Positions 32,895 to 41,502 of a DNA stretch of 64,000 nucleotides are shown piece after piece. Source of the stretch: Lishizhenia sp965656535 (GTDB lineage: Bacteria > Bacteroidota > Bacteroidia > Flavobacteriales_D > Crocinitomicaceae); contig CBFHKX010000001.1 of the NCBI GenBank assembly GCA_965656535.1, positions 620,001 through 684,000 on the forward strand, in the 5' to 3' direction. Every line of letters starts with the position of its first letter. Within the stretch, counting starts at the first letter, position 1. Made by a program: the position numbers and the translations under genes. The notes beneath the pieces are model-generated. The model saw only the letters and a program-made list of their open reading frames with translations. It was not told the origin of the DNA and searched no databases.

Positions 32895-33704
32895 ATGAAG
32901 ATAAATTTTAAGGCAATCGCAAAATATACAGTTGCAGCTTTAACTACAGTTATTGCATTGTCATCATGTACGAGTAATCCAGATTCACCAGGATTAGAAT
33001 ATATGCCAGACATGTATAGATCTCCTGCTATAGAAACGTATGTTGACTATGGTAGAGTGAAAGGTATAGAAAATGAAGATTGGAAAGTAAAACAGAGTGC
33101 ACTCACTCCGCCAAACGCAACTATACCATTTTACGGTGCTAATTCTGAAGATGTTGCGTTGATGTTACCATATCACAGAAAGCCTTCAAGTATTGCAAAT
33201 ACTACGCATGGTTTGTATGATTGGGAGCTTTCGGATTCTACTGATACAGAAGCAGAATATAAGGCGTCGGCTGCAGATATGAATCCATTAGTTGTGAAAA
33301 CGGCAGAGCAGAGAGATGCTATGTTTAAAACTGGTAAGGCTTTATATGAATCAAAATGCCAACATTGTCACGGTGAGAAAGGAAACGGTCAAGGGCCAAT
33401 GGTCATGAGCGGTGCTTATGCAGGTGTGCCTGATTATGCAACACTTACAGAATTAGCTGATGGTCAGGTTTTCTATTCAATCTATTATGGTAAGGGATCG
33501 ATGGGAGCACATGCTTCTCTAGTGAATAATAAAGAAATCTGGACCCTCGTTCACTATGTGAATCAGTTTAGAAACCCAGATTATCTGAAGAGTTTGCCAA
33601 AAGAGGGAGAAGAAACTACATCGATTTCAGATACAGTTGTTGCCGTTGCAGATTCAGTGTTGAATTCAGCACTTGTAGAAAACAAATTAGAGATTAATAA
33701 ATAG
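32895..33704 (+). CDS. actE: Alternative complex III subunit ActE, monoheme cytochrome c lipoprotein
   Basis: A 269-residue lipoprotein. The signal peptide ends in a lipobox 'IALSSC' (Cys at about residue 27), so it is anchored at the periplasmic face. A long connector contains 'YMPDMYRSPAIETYVDYG', typical of ActE, then a cytochrome c domain with one CQHCH motif (about residue 156) and 'GKGSMGAH' providing the distal Met ligand. ActE mediates electron transfer to downstream acceptors, here probably the adjacent oxidase. It lies 6 bases after ActD. Confidence 0.92.
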   Translation: MKINFKAIAKYTVAALTTVIALSSCTSNPDSPGLEYMPDMYRSPAIETYVDYGRVKGIENEDWKVKQSALTPPNATIPFYGANSEDVALMLPYHRKPSSIANTTHGLYDWELSDSTDTEAEYKASAADMNPLVVKTAEQRDAMFKTGKALYESKCQHCHGEKGNGQGPMVMSGAYAGVPDYATLTELADGQVFYSIYYGKGSMGAHASLVNNKEIWTLVHYVNQFRNPDYLKSLPKEGEETTSISDTVVAVADSVLNSALVENKLEINK

Positions 33705-33723
33705 AATCAATTAAAGGATTAAG

Positions 33724-34944
33724 ATGGAATTTCAAGTTTCAAGTAAAGCTAAAATGTTGACAACAGTCTTAATGGTTGTTGGAATCGTATTTACACTTAT
33801 AGGTGTAATGCTGGCATTCCCTGAAGAAGGGCATGATAGTCATGTTGGCACAAGAGTAATGGGTAATTTATTAACCAACAGCTTTTTCTTCTTTGCAATT
33901 GGTTTAGGTGCAATGTTCTTTCTTGCCTTACAGTATGCAACAGAAACTGGCTGGTATGCTGCTATTAAGAGAGTAATCGAAGCTGTGTCTGGTTTTATGC
34001 CTTACGGTATTGCTATGATGATTTTAACTTTGTTAACTATATCTTTTATGCACGGAGCGCACATTTATCAGTGGATGGATCCGGAAGTTATGGAAAAGGG
34101 TGGGTCTCATTATGATGCTCTTTCGGCTGGTAAAGGCGGATACCTTAATCAAATTTTCTTTTGGATTAGAACCATCGCTTATTTGAGTGTTTATTACATC
34201 TATTGGAGAGGTTTTCAAAAAAGATCTTTGTTACAAGACTCAAATCCTGAAATGGCGGTTGATTTGCATTTCAAAAACTACAGAAAGGGAGCTGCATTTT
34301 TAGTTTTCTTCGCTGTTTTTAGTTCAACGTCTTCTTGGGATTGGATTATGTCTATAGATATTCACTGGTTCTCTACATTATTCGGATGGTATGTTTTCGC
34401 TGGTATGTGGTGTTCTACAATGATTGTGCTTGTGACATTAACGCTTTATTTGAAGAAGAGAGGATACTTGCCAAAAGTCAATGAATCACACATTCATGAC
34501 CTTGGGAAATGGACCTTTGCTACCTCATTTCTCTGGTCTTACCTATGGTTCTCACAGTTTATGTTAATCTGGTATGCAAATATTCCAGAGGAGACAACTT
34601 ATTATATTATTCGACAAGACTACTTTTCATGGTTGTACTTCGGAATGTTCTTTATTAACTTTGCATTCCCAATGTTAGTATTAATGTCAAGAGACGCAAA
34701 AAGACATGCTGGAATTTTAACACTTGTTGGACTAGTTGTACTAGCTGGTCACTGGGTAGATGCATGGCAAATGATAAATATTGGAGCATTAGGTGGATTA
34801 GCACATATTGGAATTTTAGAACTTGGTATGGCTGTTTTATTTCTAGGGTTTTTCGTTAGAGTTATTTTGGTTAATCTAACAAAGGCACCTTTAACCGCAG
34901 TTAACCATCCATTCCTTGATGAGTCAGTTCATCACGAAATATAA
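33724..34944 (+). CDS. actF: Alternative complex III subunit ActF (NrfD-like)
   Basis: A 406-residue integral membrane protein with about ten helices. Typical ActF text includes 'HMIGHDLGKW'-like positions seen here as 'HIHDLGKWTFATSFLWSYLW', 'FSQFMLIWYANIPEETTYYI' and 'AHIGILELGMAVLFLGFFVR'. It is a shorter NrfD relative of ActC and forms the second membrane half of the complex; whether it binds quinol is debated for the family. The start is ATG 33724, 19 bases after ActE. It is followed after 34 bases by cytochrome oxidase subunit II, which links the two complexes genetically. Confidence 0.92.
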   Translation: MEFQVSSKAKMLTTVLMVVGIVFTLIGVMLAFPEEGHDSHVGTRVMGNLLTNSFFFFAIGLGAMFFLALQYATETGWYAAIKRVIEAVSGFMPYGIAMMILTLLTISFMHGAHIYQWMDPEVMEKGGSHYDALSAGKGGYLNQIFFWIRTIAYLSVYYIYWRGFQKRSLLQDSNPEMAVDLHFKNYRKGAAFLVFFAVFSSTSSWDWIMSIDIHWFSTLFGWYVFAGMWCSTMIVLVTLTLYLKKRGYLPKVNESHIHDLGKWTFATSFLWSYLWFSQFMLIWYANIPEETTYYIIRQDYFSWLYFGMFFINFAFPMLVLMSRDAKRHAGILTLVGLVVLAGHWVDAWQMINIGALGGLAHIGILELGMAVLFLGFFVRVILVNLTKAPLTAVNHPFLDESVHHEI

Positions 34945-34978
34945 TTAATAAGAGTAGAAAGATTTTAATAGAGAGGAA

Positions 34979-36280
34979 ATGATAAACAAATTGATTATAC
35001 TAGTCGTAATTGTTCTCGGAGTAATTGGTATTGCGCAATTAGTGAGATTGAACGAGTTATCGAGAAAGACAAGCGGAAAAAGTGAGGATGAAATACCTCA
35101 TAGAGATAACATTTTAAATGCAAATTTAATGTTGTTATTTATGGTATTGTTTTATGCGTCATTTATTTGGATGATGCTTAAATTCGGTTACACGGGAAGA
35201 GGTGTTGCAGCTTCTACTCATGGTGTAGAAACTGATTGGCTTTTGAATCTTAACTTTGTGATTATTATTGCCGTATTTTTCTTGACAAATACATTATTGT
35301 TTGTTTTTGCATGGAAATATGTAAAAAAACCAGGAGTTAAGGCATACTTCTTTCCACATGATAACAAGTTGGAAATGATATGGACAGTTATACCAGCAGC
35401 TGTCTTAGCAGTAATTATTATCCTTGGTCTTAAGAGTTGGAATGAAATCACTGACGAGTCTTCTGATGAAGCTGAACGAGTAGAGTTATTCTCTTACCAG
35501 TTTGGATGGAAAGCTAGATATTCTGGTTTAGACAACACGTTAGGTGCGTTTGATTATAAATTGACTACTGCAGAAAATGAATTTGCTATCATGACGAAGG
35601 AGAACATAGAGAAATCACTTCAGTTGATGCAAGTCGGTGCTACTGGTAACTCAGGTATTGAAATGCTAGAAGACCAGTTAAATGATAAAACAATTATCAT
35701 GAGTGCTGCGGAAAGAGAAAAGTTGCACAATGAACTGAAGCGTAAGGAAAGAATGGTTCGTTTACTAGATCAAATGAATGAAACATACAATGATTCTCTA
35801 GACGCATTGGCGATGAACGATATTTTTGCTGATACCTTAGTTTTACTGAAAGGACAAAATTATGAAATGTCTTTCCGAGCTAAGGATGTTATACATTCAG
35901 CTTATTTACCTCACTTCAGAGCACAGATGAATACTGTTCCTGGTATGGTAACAAGAATGAAGTTTCAGCCTATATACACAACTGAGGAGATGAGAGAAAT
36001 TATGGATAATCCTGAATTCAACTATATCTTAATGTGTAATAAAATCTGTGGTGGAGCACACTACAAAATGAACATGCAGGTTAAGGTACTTGGAGCGAAG
36101 GAATATGCAGATTGGATTACCAGTCAACCAAGATACGATGGGAAGTCTTATTTTGGCTATGATACAGATTTAGAAAAACTATCAGCTGATGATAAATCAG
36201 CAATGGCAATGAAGAAAGCAGAGTTAGTAGAGAAGTATACCGCAATTGAAGCTTCTTTAACTCAAGGAGAGGAAAAATAA
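34979..36280 (+). CDS. coxB: Cytochrome c oxidase subunit II with helical insertion
   Basis: A 433-residue CuA subunit. N-terminal helices (about 2-20, 48-65, 85-115, 135-155) precede the periplasmic cupredoxin domain. CuA ligands are visible: first His in 'VIHSAYLPHF' (about residue 305) and 'CNKICGGAHYKMNM' (about 352-365), giving two Cys, the Glu-equivalent backbone site, His and Met. Between 'KLTTAENEF' and 'GQNYEMSFRAKD' is a charged helical insert of about 90 residues (about 205-290), much longer than in ordinary subunit II. It receives electrons from a cytochrome c, here presumably ActE or ActA. Confidence 0.94.
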   Translation: MINKLIILVVIVLGVIGIAQLVRLNELSRKTSGKSEDEIPHRDNILNANLMLLFMVLFYASFIWMMLKFGYTGRGVAASTHGVETDWLLNLNFVIIIAVFFLTNTLLFVFAWKYVKKPGVKAYFFPHDNKLEMIWTVIPAAVLAVIIILGLKSWNEITDESSDEAERVELFSYQFGWKARYSGLDNTLGAFDYKLTTAENEFAIMTKENIEKSLQLMQVGATGNSGIEMLEDQLNDKTIIMSAAEREKLHNELKRKERMVRLLDQMNETYNDSLDALAMNDIFADTLVLLKGQNYEMSFRAKDVIHSAYLPHFRAQMNTVPGMVTRMKFQPIYTTEEMREIMDNPEFNYILMCNKICGGAHYKMNMQVKVLGAKEYADWITSQPRYDGKSYFGYDTDLEKLSADDKSAMAMKKAELVEKYTAIEASLTQGEEK

Positions 36281-36306
36281 TTTATTAAAAGTTAAAAAAT
36301 TAGGAA

Positions 36307-38103
36307 ATGGCAGCTGTAGCTCATGAAGCACATCACGGACACGATCATCACGAAGAGAGTTTCGTATCGAAGTACATTTTTAGTCAAGACCACAAAATGA
36401 TTGGTAAGCAGTTTTTAATGACTGCTGTTTTCATGGGTCTTGTTGCAATGATGTTATCCATTTTATTTAGAATTCAATTGGCATGGCCAGGAGAAGAGTC
36501 TAGTTTCTTAAGTGCATTCTTAGGAGAAAGATGGGCTCCAGATGGAGTTCTGAATACGGAAATGTATCTTGGATTGGTAACAATTCACGGTACAATTATG
36601 GTTTTCTTCTTGTTAACAGGTGGATTATCAGGAACTTTCTCTAATTTACTTATTCCATTGCAAATTGGTGCAAGGGATATGGCATCTGGTTTTTTAAACA
36701 TGTTGTCTTATTGGATGTTCTTTGCATCATCTATCATCATGTTAATTTCTCTATTTGTGGAAACAGGGCCAGCAATGGCGGGTTGGACAATTTATCCTCC
36801 TTTATCGGCATTGCCACAAGCTGTTTCAGGTTCAGGGTTAGGTATGACCCTTTGGTTAACTTCTATGACAATATTTATTGCATCATCATTGATTGGTTCA
36901 CTAAACTATATTGTTACAGTATTAAACTTAAGAACAAAAGGGATGAAAATGACGAGAATGCCATTAACGATTTGGGCGTTCTTTGTAACGGCAATCTTGG
37001 GTGTACTTTCTTTCCCTGTTTTACTATCAGCAGCGTTATTGTTGTTAATGGATAGAACAATGGGAACGTCGTTCTACTTATCAGATATTATTGTAGGTGG
37101 AGATATGTTAGACAATGTGGGTGGTTCTCCAGTTCTATACCAGCACTTGTTCTGGTTCTTAGGTCACCCGGAAGTATATATCGTACTTCTACCAGCACTA
37201 GGTTTATCATCAGAAATTATTTCAACAAATTCTAGAAAACCAATATTTGGTTATAGAGCTATGATTGGTTCTATATTAGCAATTGGATTCTTATCTTTTA
37301 TTGTTTGGGGTCACCACATGTTCGTTACTGGAATGAACCCATTCTTAGGATCAGTTTTCGTATTTACAACCTTACTGATTGCTATTCCATCTGCTGTTAA
37401 GGTATTTAATTATATTACCACGCTGTGGAGAGGTTCTATTGTTTATACACCGGCTATGTTGTTTGCTATAGGACTTGTGTCTACCTTTATTACAGGTGGT
37501 GTAACAGGTATTATACTTGCAGATAGTGCATTAGATATTGCTGTGCACGATACTTATTTCGTTGTTGCTCACTTCCATATTGTAATGGGAATGTCTGCAG
37601 TCTTTGGAATGTTTGCAGGTGTTTATCATTGGTTCCCTAAGATGTATGGTAAAATGATGAGTAATCGTTTAGGATATATTCATTTCTGGATTACTATTAT
37701 TGGAGCTTATGGCGTATTCTTCCCAATGCACTTCGTTGGATTGGCCGGAGCACCAAGAAGATATTATGATTACAGTGTTTACGAAGGTTTTAATTCTGAC
37801 TCTTTTAATATGATTTTGGATTTAAATGTAATTATAACTGTTTTCGCAATTATTTCGGCGGTAGGTCAAATTGTTTTCTTGTTCAATTTTTTCTTAAGTA
37901 TTGCAAGAGGTCCTAAAGCCCCAATGAACCCTTGGAAAGCGAATACTTTAGAATGGACAACTCCAGTAGAGCATGTTCATGGTAACTGGCCTGGAGAATT
38001 GCCTACGGTACATAGATGGCCGTATGACTATTCTAAGCCAGGTATGGAAGAAGATTTCATTCCTCAAATTGTTCCACTTATGGAAGGTGAAGAGGATCAC
38101 TAG
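36307..38103 (+). CDS. coxA: Cytochrome c oxidase subunit I (heme-copper oxidase)
   Basis: A 598-residue, about 12-helix protein that reduces O2 and pumps protons. Ligands: low-spin heme His in 'VTIHGTIMVFF', the CuB His with cross-linked Tyr in 'FLGHPEVYIVLLPALG', the CuB His pair in 'WGHHMFVTG', and the high-spin and low-spin heme His in 'VAHFHIVMG'. The Glu of 'GHPEVY' plus Tyr marks a type A oxidase. The N-terminus (MAAVAHEAHHGHDHHEE) is histidine-rich. Subunits III and IV are not next to it. It ends the Act-cox operon, 23 bases before the terminator stem. Confidence 0.95.
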   Translation: MAAVAHEAHHGHDHHEESFVSKYIFSQDHKMIGKQFLMTAVFMGLVAMMLSILFRIQLAWPGEESSFLSAFLGERWAPDGVLNTEMYLGLVTIHGTIMVFFLLTGGLSGTFSNLLIPLQIGARDMASGFLNMLSYWMFFASSIIMLISLFVETGPAMAGWTIYPPLSALPQAVSGSGLGMTLWLTSMTIFIASSLIGSLNYIVTVLNLRTKGMKMTRMPLTIWAFFVTAILGVLSFPVLLSAALLLLMDRTMGTSFYLSDIIVGGDMLDNVGGSPVLYQHLFWFLGHPEVYIVLLPALGLSSEIISTNSRKPIFGYRAMIGSILAIGFLSFIVWGHHMFVTGMNPFLGSVFVFTTLLIAIPSAVKVFNYITTLWRGSIVYTPAMLFAIGLVSTFITGGVTGIILADSALDIAVHDTYFVVAHFHIVMGMSAVFGMFAGVYHWFPKMYGKMMSNRLGYIHFWITIIGAYGVFFPMHFVGLAGAPRRYYDYSVYEGFNSDSFNMILDLNVIITVFAIISAVGQIVFLFNFFLSIARGPKAPMNPWKANTLEWTTPVEHVHGNWPGELPTVHRWPYDYSKPGMEEDFIPQIVPLMEGEEDH

Positions 38104-38126
38104 AAAAATTATTTAAGAAAATTATA

Positions 38127-38164
38127 AACAAAGCTCTATCGTATGGTAGAGCTTTGTTATTTTT
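38127..38164 (+). terminator. Intrinsic terminator of the Act-cox operon
   Basis: A perfect 12-bp stem (38127-38138 with 38147-38158) has an 8-base loop and is followed by ATTTTTA. It separates the respiratory operon from ruvB. Confidence 0.92.
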
Positions 38165-38179
38165 ACATAAAGCGTAATT

Positions 38180-39205
38180 GTGGACGAAGACGAATTTGAC
38201 TATCAGGCAGAGCAAGAAAATTCTGGAGACCAAGAAATTGATAAAGTTTTAAGACCAAAACAGTTAATCGATTTTACAGGGCAAGAAAAAATAATTGAGA
38301 ATCTCGAAATATTTATTGAGGCTACTAAAAAACGTGGAGAACCTTTAGATCACGTGTTACTTCACGGTCCTCCTGGTTTAGGTAAAACTACCTTGGCTAA
38401 TATTATTGCGAATGAACTTGGCGTTGGATTCAAAGTTACTTCTGGTCCTGTTTTAGATAAGCCTGGGGATTTAGCTGGTTTACTTACTAATCTCGAGGAA
38501 GGAGATGTCTTATTCATTGATGAAATACACCGATTAAGTCCAGTGATTGAGGAATACTTGTATTCTGCTATGGAAGATTATGTAATTGATATATTAATAG
38601 ATTCAGGTCCAAACGCAAGAACTGTACAAATTGCTTTAAATCCCTTTACACTAATTGGAGCTACAACGCGGTCCGGTTTACTTACAGCACCGTTAAGAGC
38701 GAGATTTGGTATAAATGGTAGATTACAGTACTATACTGCTAAAACGCTTACGTTAATTGTAGAACGCTCAAGCTCATTGTTAGATATTCCGATAAACGAA
38801 AAAGCAGCATTTGAAATTGCTAGTCGAAGCAGAGGAACACCTAGAATTGCAAATGCATTGTTAAGAAGGGTTCGAGATTTTGCACAAATTAAAGGTTCGG
38901 GTATTATTGATGTTCCAATTACAGAAGTTGCGTTAGAAGCGCTTAATGTTGACAAAAACGGCTTAGATGAAATGGATAATCGTATTTTGACTACATTGAT
39001 CGATAAGTTTAATGGCGGACCAGTAGGAATAACTACGCTCGCGACAGCGTGTGGTGAAAATGCAGGTACCTTGGAGGAGGTTTATGAACCATTTCTAATT
39101 CAAGAAGGCTATTTAATGCGAACGCAACGTGGTAGAAAGGTTACAGAAAAGGCATATTCACACCTAGGTAAAGATCTTGGTTGGCAACAAGGTGGATTGT
39201 TTTGA
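38180..39205 (+). CDS. ruvB: Holliday junction branch migration helicase RuvB
   Basis: A 341-residue AAA+ ATPase that drives branch migration with RuvA during recombination repair. Seen: Walker A 'GPPGLGKTT' (about residue 63), Walker B 'LFIDEIHRLSP', sensor/arginine region 'GATTRSGLLTAPLRARFGI', and a C-terminal winged helix with 'GGPVGITTLATACGENAGT' and 'GYLMRTQRGRKVTEKAY'. The start is GTG 38180; no ATG fits. Its stop overlaps the queG ATG (TGATG), so the genes are translationally coupled. The partner ruvA is at 50.4 kb, not linked. Confidence 0.96.
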   Translation: MDEDEFDYQAEQENSGDQEIDKVLRPKQLIDFTGQEKIIENLEIFIEATKKRGEPLDHVLLHGPPGLGKTTLANIIANELGVGFKVTSGPVLDKPGDLAGLLTNLEEGDVLFIDEIHRLSPVIEEYLYSAMEDYVIDILIDSGPNARTVQIALNPFTLIGATTRSGLLTAPLRARFGINGRLQYYTAKTLTLIVERSSSLLDIPINEKAAFEIASRSRGTPRIANALLRRVRDFAQIKGSGIIDVPITEVALEALNVDKNGLDEMDNRILTTLIDKFNGGPVGITTLATACGENAGTLEEVYEPFLIQEGYLMRTQRGRKVTEKAYSHLGKDLGWQQGGLF

Positions 39206-40128
39206 TGATAGAGCGTCATACAAATTTTATCAAAACGAAGGCGAAAGAGCTTGGCTTTTTTTACTGTGGTATATCTGAAGCTGGATTTTTAGAATCCGAA
39301 TCTAAGCGTTTAGAAAGCTGGTTAAAGAATGATTATCAAGGTAATATGAATTACATGAATAATCATTTTGACAAGCGTTTAGACCCTAGATTGTTGGTTG
39401 ATGATGCAAAAAGCGTGGTAAGTCTGTTATTGAATTACTACCCAAATGAAGTCCAAAAAGAGGAAGACTCACCTAAAATTTCCAAATATGCCTATGGAGC
39501 AGACTATCATTTTGTTATTAAAGATAAATTAAAAACGTTTATGAAAGCCATACATGAGAATATTGGAGAAGTGGGTGGACGTGTGTTTGTAGATAGTGCT
39601 CCTGTTATGGATAAGGCTTGGGCTGCAAAATCCGGTATAGGCTGGGTTGGTAAAAACAGCAACCTGATACACCCGAAGCATGGATCGTTTTTTTTTATTG
39701 CCGAGTTAATATTAGATCTTAAGTTGTTGCCAGATGGTCCAATAAAGGATTATTGTGGTACATGCACTAGATGTATAGACGCTTGCCCTACAGACGCCAT
39801 TGTAGAGCCTTATGTGGTAGATGGTAGTAAATGTATATCCTACTTAACGATAGAACTGAAAGATGAGATAATACCTAGCTATTTTAAAGGGAAGATGGAT
39901 AATTGGATGTTCGGCTGTGATATTTGTCAAGATGTGTGTCCTTGGAATAGATTTAGTACACCAACTAAAGAAAACGCATTTGACCCACACGAGAAACTAG
40001 TTCAAATGAATAAAGCGGATTGGGAAGATCTAACAGAAGATATATTTAAGGAGTTATTTAAAAAGAGTGCTGTGAAACGCACAAAATTTAAAGGGTTAAC
40101 AAGAAATATTGATTTTTTGAAGGATTAA
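39205..40128 (+). CDS. queG: Epoxyqueuosine reductase
   Basis: A 307-residue cobalamin and iron-sulfur enzyme that performs the last step of queuosine synthesis in tRNA. Seen: 'YGADYHFVIKDKLK' and 'VDSAPVMDKAWAAKSGIGWVGKN' (catalytic Asp and cofactor-site region), then two ferredoxin-type clusters, 'CGTCTRCIDACPTDAI' and 'CDICQDVCPWNRF', about residues 185-255. Start ATG 39205 overlaps the ruvB stop by one base; a TTG at 39181 is in frame but inside ruvB. No C-terminal HEAT-repeat region is present, as in short QueG forms. Confidence 0.95.
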   Translation: MIERHTNFIKTKAKELGFFYCGISEAGFLESESKRLESWLKNDYQGNMNYMNNHFDKRLDPRLLVDDAKSVVSLLLNYYPNEVQKEEDSPKISKYAYGADYHFVIKDKLKTFMKAIHENIGEVGGRVFVDSAPVMDKAWAAKSGIGWVGKNSNLIHPKHGSFFFIAELILDLKLLPDGPIKDYCGTCTRCIDACPTDAIVEPYVVDGSKCISYLTIELKDEIIPSYFKGKMDNWMFGCDICQDVCPWNRFSTPTKENAFDPHEKLVQMNKADWEDLTEDIFKELFKKSAVKRTKFKGLTRNIDFLKD

Positions 40129-40171
40129 TTTGTGTACAATTAGTAAAGTCAAAGTGGTATAAATCGGACAT

Positions 40172-40201
40172 AAAAAAGCCCGTACTTTAAATAGCACAGG
40201 C
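40172..40201 (-). terminator. Intrinsic terminator for the 62-residue protein gene
   Basis: On the minus strand an 8-bp stem (40201-40194 with 40185-40178, two wobbles) and an 8-base loop are followed by six T (40177-40172). It lies downstream of the gene at 40229-40417. Confidence 0.8.
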
Positions 40202-40228
40202 AAATGTGGTCGATTTATTCTGTTCTTA

Positions 40229-40417
40229 TTATTTCGATAAGAACGTTTTTGTAATGATCTTAGGATAAATATCACCAAATTCTCGTATGCACCAGTCTTT
40301 AAATGCTACCGATTCATTTGAATCAGATATCCAGCTCAATGCCTTATTCAGTTCTTTTTGAAATAACTGTCTATCGAAACTCACTTTAGTAAGGATTTTT
40401 TTACTCAACTCTAACAT
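40229..40417 (-). CDS. Small conserved Bacteroidota protein, 62 residues
   Basis: A helical, charged protein that starts 'MLELSKKILTKVSFDRQLFQ' and continues 'KELNKALSWI', 'FKDWCIREFG', ending 'KTFLSK'. I recall a widespread small Bacteroidota protein with the same MxELSKKILxKVSFDxxLFxKEL start and a WC.xxFG middle, of unknown function. The pattern and its terminator (40172-40201) indicate a real gene rather than chance. It is flanked by convergent queG and by the terminator of the Omp28-type lipoprotein gene upstream; a weak TATATTTA box lies before the start. Confidence 0.82.
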   Translation of the reverse strand: MLELSKKILTKVSFDRQLFQKELNKALSWISDSNESVAFKDWCIREFGDIYPKIITKTFLSK

Positions 40418-40505
40418 ATCATCTCATTTAAAAGTTTCTTAAATATACAGAAATATTTCAAATTTTAAAGGTGTCAAATAGACAAACTAACAAACAATAA
40501 ATGTT

Positions 40506-40535
40506 AAAAAAAGGAATACTTTTCAGTATCCCTTT
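40506..40535 (-). terminator. Intrinsic terminator of the Omp28/DUF6029/TlpA operon
   Basis: On the minus strand the stem 40532-40525 with 40520-40513 (one wobble) has a GAAA loop flanked by extra A-T pairs and is followed by a run of T (40512-40506). It closes the transcript ending with the gene at 40559. Confidence 0.85.
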
Positions 40536-40558
40536 ATAAATGTGCGATCTGGAATCTT

Positions 40559-41500
40559 CTATTCGTTAATTTCCTGCTTAATTACATGATACACTTCGTA
40601 GGTTGTTTTATTGTAGGCGTATATTAATACATGACAATTTCCTGGACCATCGTACTCATTAGGTATTTGGTAGCTGTAGTCTAATTCATATTTATTACCT
40701 TCTACTAAGAAGTCCGAGCCTAAAGTTCTGCCCCAAGGAGTTCCATCTATAGTAGCTCGTAATGTGTTATGATGTTTGTAGTCTATAATTGTACCGCTTG
40801 TGTTTTTTTGAGGTGCTATAAATTCTTCTTCAATGAAGTAGGTAATAATTCCAATTTCATCTGTAATACTGTTGTCTAATACTTCGGCTTCTACGTGCAA
40901 GAATAACCCTTTTGTTGAAGCATAATAGTTTGCCACACTTTGAAGATTGACTTTTAAATCATTATCGCTTAGAAGTGCATTAACGTTCGTAGACCATGTA
41001 CCGAAGTTGGTGAAAAATTCATTTGGAGCGCTGACGTTCGTACTTTTTCTACTGGCATTACCTCTTGGGTTACCTGTAAATCCAACACCAGTAGAGAATT
41101 CCTTACCATAAGCCTGAGAAATTTCGTTATAAAACTGATGTGTAAAGTCTCCATTATCTGTTTCTTGAAAGTTAGTGATACCTGTTGCAGGATTTGGGCC
41201 TGCATGCACACCTACAGCAAATACTCTTCCAGGGTTGTTGGCTTCTATGTTTTTTGCTTCTACTGCAGCGGGTGGACAAAAGGTACACTTATGTCCGGTA
41301 TAGTCTTCTAAAAGAATATTTCTATCGGTATTCGTATTCTGACTAAAGGTTGGTCGCTCGTTATTATCATAATCAAATGCTGTACCCGGATACAAAGAAT
41401 AGTCTAATGCTGCATTAGCTCCAGCAACGTTTGGTTCCTCCACTTTGTCGCAGCTAAAAATAAGCCCTAAAATTCCGGTTAATATTAATATTTTTCTCAT
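40559..41500 (-). CDS. Omp28-related lipoprotein with CxxC thioredoxin-like motif
   Basis: A 313-residue lipoprotein. The lipobox 'LIFSC' places the lipidated Cys at about residue 17. The mature protein has 'NILLEDYTGHKCTFCPPAAVEA' (about 60-81), a thioredoxin-like strand-helix with CTFC, followed by 'VFAVGVHAG', the pattern of Porphyromonas Omp28 and its relatives. The C-terminal half is beta-rich. Likely a surface lipoprotein in the outer membrane. It begins 2 bases below the DUF6029 gene. Role unknown; a dithiol (redox or metal) function is inferred from the CxxC. Confidence 0.85.
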   Translation of the reverse strand: MRKILILTGILGLIFSCDKVEEPNVAGANAALDYSLYPGTAFDYDNNERPTFSQNTNTDRNILLEDYTGHKCTFCPPAAVEAKNIEANNPGRVFAVGVHAGPNPATGITNFQETDNGDFTHQFYNEISQAYGKEFSTGVGFTGNPRGNASRKSTNVSAPNEFFTNFGTWSTNVNALLSDNDLKVNLQSVANYYASTKGLFLHVEAEVLDNSITDEIGIITYFIEEEFIAPQKNTSGTIIDYKHHNTLRATIDGTPWGRTLGSDFLVEGNKYELDYSYQIPNEYDGPGNCHVLIYAYNKTTYEVYHVIKQEINE

Positions 41501-41502
41501 AA

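Noticed and set aside
36711..37055. 114-codon open frame on the plus strand
   Set aside because: It lies entirely inside the oxidase subunit I gene in another frame, and its translation has no family pattern; subunit I motifs are intact.
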